Positions 10,001 to 12,126 of a stretch of 12,126 nt of DNA are shown here, one piece after another. The notes below the pieces were generated by a model that had not been told where the DNA came from, ran no database searches, and worked only from the letters and a program-made list of their open reading frames with translations. A program made the translations under genes and the position numbers. Each line of letters begins with the position of its first letter. Position 1 is the stretch's first letter. Origin of the DNA: Cephalothrix simula (Eukaryota; Nemertea; Palaeonemertea; Archinemertea; Cephalotrichidae); contig JAXIUW010190292.1 of assembly GCA_035591015.1 (NCBI GenBank), forward strand, positions 1 through 12,126, in the 5' to 3' direction.

Positions 10001-11309
10001 TTTCATAATCAAAGTTTTAGCCCTGGAATATTTTGACGCTTTTAATAAAATTTAATTATTGAAAAAATTTTAACGCTACAAACATTTATTTTTTTCAGTT
10101 TTGGAGCCCTTCCAAAAAGAATATAAACCAAGAGTATATAAGGCTAAACTGGGAGGTTCACTTAAATTAACCTGTACTTCACCTGAAAGTTTTCCTCCTG
10201 CACAAATATTTTGGGCAGCTATATCTCCTGAGTCCGGTTTAAGGCAATTGATTATGGATGATCGAATTACGATCGATGACGAAGGAAATTTATATTTTAC
10301 TAATTTGAAAAAAGAGGATCAATTAGCGCCCGGAAGTAAATATGCCTGTATTGCACAAAATCGTGTTATGCGATCTTTTGTTGAAGGATACTATAGTGAA
10401 GTTAGAGTCACCGGAAGTAAGTATGAATTTCATTTCCGGTTTTGAAAAATAAAACTGGAAGTTTTAAAAAAATTTTAAACCGGTATATTTTCTTTTTTAA
10501 TGAACTATATTTTCTTTTTTAATGAACTATATTTTCTTTTTTAATGAACTATTTCGAGATATGTAGGTATAGATAGGTATGCCTTTTTGGTAAGCAAGAG
10601 TTTTTGGCCATTTATGTACATGTATTAGCCAGATTAATCTGGTTATTGGTACATGTATCCTATAAAAATATTCAAACAAATTTTTCGCATTAACTTTTCT
10701 TAATTTATACTAAGTAATCATAATTTACTTACAGAAGGGGCTTTTAGGAAATTGCTTTAATAACGCTCCTGAAAACGGTATTCTCTTTAAAGTACTGCCT
10801 AAGGAGAAATTGTATTTTCTTCCTTTGTAAAAAAAATTCAATAAAAAACCTACTTTTTGTAGTCGGGCTTGTATTGAGCCAGAACATCCGGTATTGTTCT
10901 GAAAAAAATGAAATATCATATTTTTGATTATTAAATGTCTTCAGTTTCTTTTCTCATTAGAATTACTTCTGATATTTGCTCAGTTCTTAGATTCTGACGT
11001 TCTTATCAGGTTTTGTTGTTGATAAATGCTAATGTAGTTGGTGGTTTCCGCTTCATGAGTTAGTGAAATAAATCAACCATCTTTGAGTCACTGACTCACC
11101 AACACCGAACTGCTAATTTAAAATAGGTATACAAAAATTGTTCAACTTCGTTTTATATTAATGCCTGATGAATGATATCTGTTTTTCTCTTTAGCTGGCG
11201 ACGGAAATGGAGACTCCGCCCTTGTTACTAATGCATACACCACCCCCTCCCCAAACAGAGTAGCCATAGCTGGGGAAGTCTTCCGGTTAAGGTGTATTTA
11301 TTATGGAAA
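937..11309 (+). CDS. Nrg: Neuroglian / L1-family Ig cell-adhesion protein, N-terminal part (5 coding exons, 3' incomplete)
   Basis: Join 937-1003, 5179-5284, 7839-8026, 10099-10416, 11195-11309 (794 nt, about 265 residues, open at the right edge). All junctions obey GT-AG and keep one frame; intron phases are 1, 2, 1, 1, 2. Order: signal peptide (about 1-22), Ig1 (about 26-120; C49, W61, DEGVYQC ending at C101), Ig2 (about 121-225; C146, W159, YAC with C204), a Gly/Ser/Thr/Asn-rich linker (about 225-247), then Ig3 up to its first cysteine C260. The SPPTIFRQP start, the DEGNLYFTNLKKED stretch and the non-canonical YAC closing Ig2, and the RLRCIYYGK start of Ig3 match the layout of insect neuroglian and vertebrate L1/NrCAM. 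The family is known for homophilic adhesion and axon guidance at the cell surface. Membership in the L1 family is firm. One-to-one orthology with Drosophila Nrg is inferred, since lineages with several paralogues exist. Confidence 0.87.
2174..2211. repeat. Perfect 38-bp palindrome, no spacer
   Basis: The 19-base arm aagtcatcgattgttgaat is followed at once by its exact reverse complement. No mismatch and no loop base separate the arms. It contains two ATCGAT sites and lies near the left end of the candidate element at 2095-2714. Confidence 0.95.
2249..2407 (+). repeat. Imperfect direct repeat pair, about 30 bp each
   Basis: TTTTCTTAAAATTAACATTT followed by TGTGCACTT (2249-2278) recurs about 128 bp later as TTTTCTCAAAATTAACCATT followed by TTGTGTCCTTT (2376-2407). 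The copies differ by a few substitutions and one inserted base. Both lie inside the candidate element at 2095-2714. Confidence 0.6.
3561..3578. repeat. Perfect 18-bp palindrome
   Basis: TTAACGATTAATCGTTAA is its own reverse complement. A second perfect palindrome, CACAAATATTTGTG, lies 43 bp upstream at 3504-3517. Both are in AT-rich intron 1 and could be chance or sites for a dimeric DNA-binding protein. Confidence 0.8.
4097..4184. repeat. 88-bp foldback with 29-bp arms
   Basis: The left arm (4097-4125) contains AGTAGGTCGTTCTCCCTC then TTTAATTTGTC. The right arm (4156-4184), reverse-complemented, reads AATAGGTCAATTGCCCTC then TTTGATTTGTC. About four-fifths of bases match, around a 30-base AT-rich loop. 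It resembles a small MITE; no target duplication was identified. Confidence 0.7.
5179..5284 (+). CDS. Nrg: Exon 2: N-terminal half of Ig1
   Basis: The acceptor is TTTTGTAG ending at 5178 and the donor is GTAAGT at 5285. The exon completes Arg23 and encodes residues 24-57 plus two bases of Lys58. It carries the SPPTIFRQP entry strand typical of L1-family Ig1 and the B-strand cysteine in VELPCEAE (C49). The phase-2 donor splits the domain just before the C-strand tryptophan, so Ig1 is coded by two exons, as is usual for Ig domains in this family. Confidence 0.88.
5617..5985 (+). mobile_element. Possible repeat beginning CAGGGTGTATAAAAAAG
   Basis: The string CAGGGTGTATAAAAAAGCA at 5617 resembles the ends of many non-autonomous DNA transposons, and is followed by moderately complex sequence in which the minus strand stays open for 121 codons. 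No matching inverted end or target duplication was found on the right, so the right boundary is a guess based on where the poly-T tract occurs. No protein domain can be recognised in the open frame. Confidence 0.3.
6857..6983 (+). repeat. Degenerate tandem array, about 31-bp unit with GCTCACTG core
   Basis: GCTCACTG occurs at 6861, 6891 and 6930, GCTCAGTG at 6923 and GCTCACTA at 6953, giving steps of roughly 30 bp. Related CTCACTG strings recur from about 6613 to 7246 (for example 6643, 7052 and 7240). The units between the cores have diverged. Confidence 0.5.
7325..7428. repeat. About 104-bp foldback (MITE-like) with an inner hairpin
   Basis: TCTAGACTGGAAACCC (7331-7346) is matched by the reverse complement of 7407-7422, with two differences in 16 bases. 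Pairing continues outward to about 7325/7428 and imperfectly inward. A second, perfect hairpin sits inside: AATTTCCG, loop ATAG, CGGAAATT (7352-7371), with CGGAAATT repeated directly after. No target duplication seen. Confidence 0.75.
7839..8026 (+). CDS. Nrg: Exon 3: C-terminal half of Ig1
   Basis: The acceptor is CTTTTAAG ending at 7838; the donor is GCAG followed by GTATGT at 8027. It completes Lys58, encodes residues 59-120 and gives the first base of Val121. YYWRKNAQPFD supplies the core tryptophan (W61), and the KEDEGVYQCFAQNAYGTA block is a textbook F-G region with the D-x-G-x-Y-x-C signature (C101 pairs with C49). The reading frame happens to stay open for about 190 nt upstream into intron 2 and for about 90 nt beyond the donor, but the protein-like part stops exactly at the splice signals. 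Confidence 0.92.
8082..9152. repeat. Large imperfect inverted repeat, arms about 215 bp, interrupted by a transposon
   Basis: The left arm is 8082-8178 plus 8535-8652; the right arm is 8940-9152. On reverse-complementing the right arm, matched blocks run in order: CACAAATGG, AAAAATT, ACCCCTTAAC, TTTGGAAAG, ATGAAA, ACACCT, GGGGAGTG, CAAAA, GAAAATAGAC. Lengths agree (about 215 and 213 bp) only if the 350-bp element at 8179-8528 is removed. The spacer is 8653-8939. This is either a foldback element or two inverted copies of one old repeat; the right copy retains a 68-codon open frame on the minus strand. Confidence 0.8.
8179..8528 (+). mobile_element. 350-bp non-autonomous DNA transposon, CAGGGTGG ends, 6-bp target duplication
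   Basis: The left end is CAGGGTGGGCACTCATC and the reverse complement of the right end is CAGGGTGGCCACTGTTT; 12 of the first 13 bases agree. CTATAC flanks it on both sides (8173-8178 and 8529-8534). The interior has several AAGTCAGGGAA-type subrepeats and a tandem pair of 33-bp units (8326-8358 and 8359-8390, TTTACGCAT to TTTGCGGTT). There is no transposase. CAG-initiated ends suggest the hAT superfamily, although hAT usually makes 8-bp duplications. A second, older copy lies at 1-271. Confidence 0.9.
9192..9240 (+). mobile_element. Possible solitary transposon end (CAGGGGCGGATG)
   Basis: CAGGGGCGGAT is a form commonly seen at the ends of hAT-type elements. No matching inverted end is visible in the window, so this may be a fragment or a coincidence. 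It lies 40 bp beyond the right arm of the large inverted repeat. Confidence 0.25.
10099..10416 (+). CDS. Nrg: Exon 4: entire Ig2
   Basis: The acceptor is a long T-tract ending TTTTTTTCAG at 10098; the donor is GTAAGT at 10417. It encodes residues 121-226 in one exon, so Ig2 has no internal intron here. C146 (in LKLTCTSPE), W159 (in QIFWAA) and C204 (in KYACIAQN) form the Ig core. The stretch RITIDDEGNLYFTNLKKED is characteristic of L1-family Ig2. The usual D-x-G-x-Y-x-C is replaced by a GSKYAC form, a known trait of neuroglian Ig2. Phase-1 boundaries on both sides make this a symmetric exon that could be skipped in frame, losing exactly one domain. Confidence 0.93.
10484..10549 (+). repeat. 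Tandem repeat, 3 exact copies of a 22-bp unit
   Basis: Three uninterrupted, identical copies start at 10484, 10506 and 10528. The unit begins TATATTTTCTTTTTTAATGA and ends AC. A partial fourth copy (TATT) follows. Perfect identity points to recent expansion, and copy number is likely to vary between individuals. Confidence 0.95.
10614..10658. repeat. Imperfect 45-bp palindrome centred on ATTAAT
   Basis: ATGTACATGTATTAGCCAG, then ATTAAT, then CTGGTTATTGGTACATGTAT. The inner CCAGATTAATCTGG is a perfect 14-bp palindrome and the outer TACATGTA pair is exact; the arms between differ by a small shift. Confidence 0.75.
11195..11309 (+). CDS. Nrg: Exon 5: Ig2-Ig3 linker and start of Ig3
   Basis: The acceptor is TTTTCTCTTTAG ending at 11194; the donor is GTAAGT at 11310. 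It completes Thr227 and encodes residues 228-264 plus two bases of Lys265. The first 20 residues are Gly/Asp/Asn/Ser/Thr-rich with no hydrophobic core pattern, matching the extended linker between Ig2 and Ig3 in neuroglians. The rest, from about N247 to Y263, reads as A' and B strands with the cysteine in RLRCIYYGK (C260), which fits the start of L1-family Ig3. The phase-2 donor requires the next exon, outside the window, to supply one base and the C-strand tryptophan. Confidence 0.88.
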
Positions 11310-11317
11310 GTAAGTTA

Positions 11318-11413
11318 TTATGATTTTTAAAGTTTCCACCCCAACTCCGCGCGGAAACCCCAATCAGAGTGTTATGATTTTTTAAGTTTCCGCTCCAACT
11401 CCGCGCGGAAACC
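11318..11413 (+). repeat. Direct duplication, 54-bp period
   Basis: TTATGATTTTTAAAGTTTCC followed by ACCCCAACTCCGCGCGGAAACC (11318-11359) recurs as TTATGATTTTTTAAGTTTCC followed by GCTCCAACTCCGCGCGGAAACC (11372-11413), with few changes. Each copy contains the self-complementary CCGCGCGG and an inverted GGTTTCC/GGAAACC-like pair. The first copy starts only 8 bp after the exon 5 donor. Confidence 0.85.
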
Positions 11414-11642
11414 ATAACAAAATCAAACCAGTCTTTCGCAATGTCCGACGCGTGTGCATCTAACAATTTGAAAGTGATACGTTGATTGGCGAAAAAGCAC
11501 GAGTGCTCGTGCGTGCTCTTGTATTTTTCTACACAACGTGCCACACTCCCGGGCCACACTATTATGCAACTATAGTCTTTTAAGGCAGCTGATATTTGTC
11601 CTTTCATGATCGATTGATGAACGGTGCCCGTCTCCCAGTTGA

Positions 11643-11796
11643 GAGTTTCCAGCTGTACTGGGTACCTACATGTACAACCGTGAGCTCTCCGGAGGAGTCT
11701 ACGTGCACCACCAATACCGTTTAATCACCGGCAAGTACACCCTAAGGCAGTATAATTGGGGACCCGAATCATGTTCGTATATATTTGATACAAAAG
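11643..11796 (+). other. GC-richer segment with an unexplained 51-codon open stretch
   Basis: The plus strand stays open between TGA at 11640 and TGA at 11802, with protein-like composition (for example ELSGGVYVHHQYRLITGKY). Base composition is clearly GC-richer than the surrounding intron. The frame does not fit the phase of exon 5's donor, and the peptide does not look like Ig3, so it is not the next neuroglian exon. I do not recognise the family. It may be a fragment of a captured coding sequence, part of an older mobile element, or chance. The SINE at 11797 interrupts it. Confidence 0.3.
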
Positions 11797-11921
11797 AAGA
11801 TTGAGACCCCGGGATCACTCGGAGGATCACCCGAGATCACTCGGAGGACCCGGGGATCGACCCGCGCCCTTCAGATATTTACGCGAAGACTGCGCGTTAG
11901 ACCGCTCGGCTAACACGACTC
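11797..11921 (-). mobile_element. tRNA-derived SINE, 125 bp, with 8-bp target duplication
   Basis: Reading the minus strand from 11921, GAGTCGTGTTAGCCGAGCGG starts a tRNA-like head with a Leu/Ser-type A box (TAGCCGAGCGGTC, 11900-11912). A B box GGGTCGATCCC (11853-11863) follows, one base off the GGTTCGA consensus. The 3' acceptor strand needed for a tRNA is absent; instead a body of GATCCTCCGAGTG-type repeats leads to a TCTCAATCTT tail. TACAAAAG flanks the insert exactly (11789-11796 and 11922-11929), as expected for target-primed insertion by LINE machinery. Confidence 0.8.
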
Positions 11922-11986
11922 TACAAAAGGTTTCAATCTCCTAGCTATTTGAAGGTAACTCTGAATGTACCAATTTTAGATAATCC

Positions 11987-12019
11987 AATGTTTTTTGGAT
12001 AAAATATCCAAAAAACATT
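11987..12019. repeat. Perfect stem-loop, 15-bp stem, 3-base loop
   Basis: AATGTTTTTTGGATA, loop AAA, TATCCAAAAAACATT. All 15 bases pair. It lies 58 bp right of the SINE target duplication, in intron 5. The T-run/A-run core means some of the pairing is low-complexity. Confidence 0.9.
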
Positions 12020-12126
12020 TAATCACCGACTTCGTTTTGCCCTCTGGATTTCGATTTTTGCCTATCGACACTAAGAATACGTACTGACCTGTTAACGTGT
12101 AATTAGGAGTGGGCGTTCCCCCTCCG

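Larger units (their letters stand above)
8027..10098 (+). other. Intron 3 (2072 bp, phase 1)
   Basis: GTATGT donor and a long T-tract ending CAG. The first half is almost entirely repeat: a 350-bp transposon (8179-8528) nested in the left arm of a large inverted repeat (8082-9152). A CAGGGGCGGATG string at 9192 looks like an isolated transposon end. The second half (9250-10098) is very AT-rich with a short stem-loop at 9922-9961 (AAAATCAGGTT / AACCTGATTTT, 18-base loop), and I see no other feature there. Confidence 0.85.
10417..11194 (+). other. Intron 4 (778 bp, phase 1)
   Basis: GTAAGT donor and TTTTCTCTTTAG acceptor. It contains a three-copy 22-bp tandem repeat and an imperfect palindrome in its first third. 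The remainder (10660-11194) is AT-rich with nothing recognised. Confidence 0.88.
11310..12126 (+). other. Intron 5, 5' part (runs off the window)
   Basis: GTAAGT donor at 11310. No following exon with the required phase 2 and an Ig3 C-strand tryptophan is seen before the end, so the intron is at least 817 bp. Contents: a 54-bp-period duplication, a GC-richer segment with an open stretch, a tRNA-derived SINE and a perfect hairpin. Confidence 0.8.

Noticed and set aside
10484-10549. CRISPR-like array
   Set aside because: The copies are directly adjacent without spacers, in eukaryotic intron sequence; it is a simple tandem repeat.
11287-11607. 106-codon minus-strand open frame
   Set aside because: Its repeated peptide is the by-product of the 54-bp duplication, and it overlaps exon 5 on the opposite strand.
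11643-11796. Next neuroglian exon
   Set aside because: The acceptor-like TTTCCAG at 11646-11652 would give the wrong phase and an early stop, and the peptide lacks the Ig3 C-strand pattern.
11851-11921. Functional tRNA-Leu or tRNA-Ser gene on the minus strand
   Set aside because: The A and B boxes are present, but the 3' half of the acceptor stem is missing, the B box has a mismatch, and exact target duplications show it is a SINE head.

Overview
This is animal nuclear DNA. It is AT-rich, has spliced coding exons with GT-AG boundaries and long introns filled with repeat debris, and shows no bacterial gene organisation. The only gene I can support is the 5' coding part of a plus-strand gene for a neuroglian/L1-family immunoglobulin cell-adhesion protein. 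The protein features fit a protostome, most likely an arthropod; I cannot place it more finely.

Layout: positions 1-271 hold a decayed copy of a DNA transposon. The exon with the start codon spans 922-1003 (ATG at 937) and begins at a splice acceptor, so at least one 5' UTR exon and the promoter lie to the left of the window. Coding exons are 937-1003, 5179-5284, 7839-8026, 10099-10416 and 11195-11309. They join in frame into about 265 residues: signal peptide, Ig1, Ig2, linker and the first strands of Ig3. The rest of the gene (further Ig domains, and by family analogy FnIII repeats, a membrane span and an ankyrin-binding tail) must lie to the right.

The introns (4175, 2554, 2072 and 778 bp, plus an incomplete fifth) hold the structural interest. 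Intron 1 has a degraded 620-bp element with inverted ends, a perfect 38-bp palindrome inside it, and an 88-bp foldback. Intron 2 has a degenerate tandem array and a roughly 104-bp foldback. Intron 3 has a nested pair: a 350-bp CAGGGTGG-ended transposon with a 6-bp target duplication, inserted in the left arm of an older inverted repeat of about 215 bp per arm. Intron 4 has a perfect three-copy 22-bp satellite and a palindrome. Intron 5 has a 54-bp-period duplication, a GC-rich segment with an unexplained 51-codon open stretch, a tRNA-derived SINE with an 8-bp target duplication, and a perfect 15-bp-stem hairpin.

No second gene, functional RNA gene or CRISPR array is supported. I did not find a new multi-gene system. 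The most informative observations are the nested transposon in intron 3, the SINE in intron 5, and the cluster of perfect palindromes.
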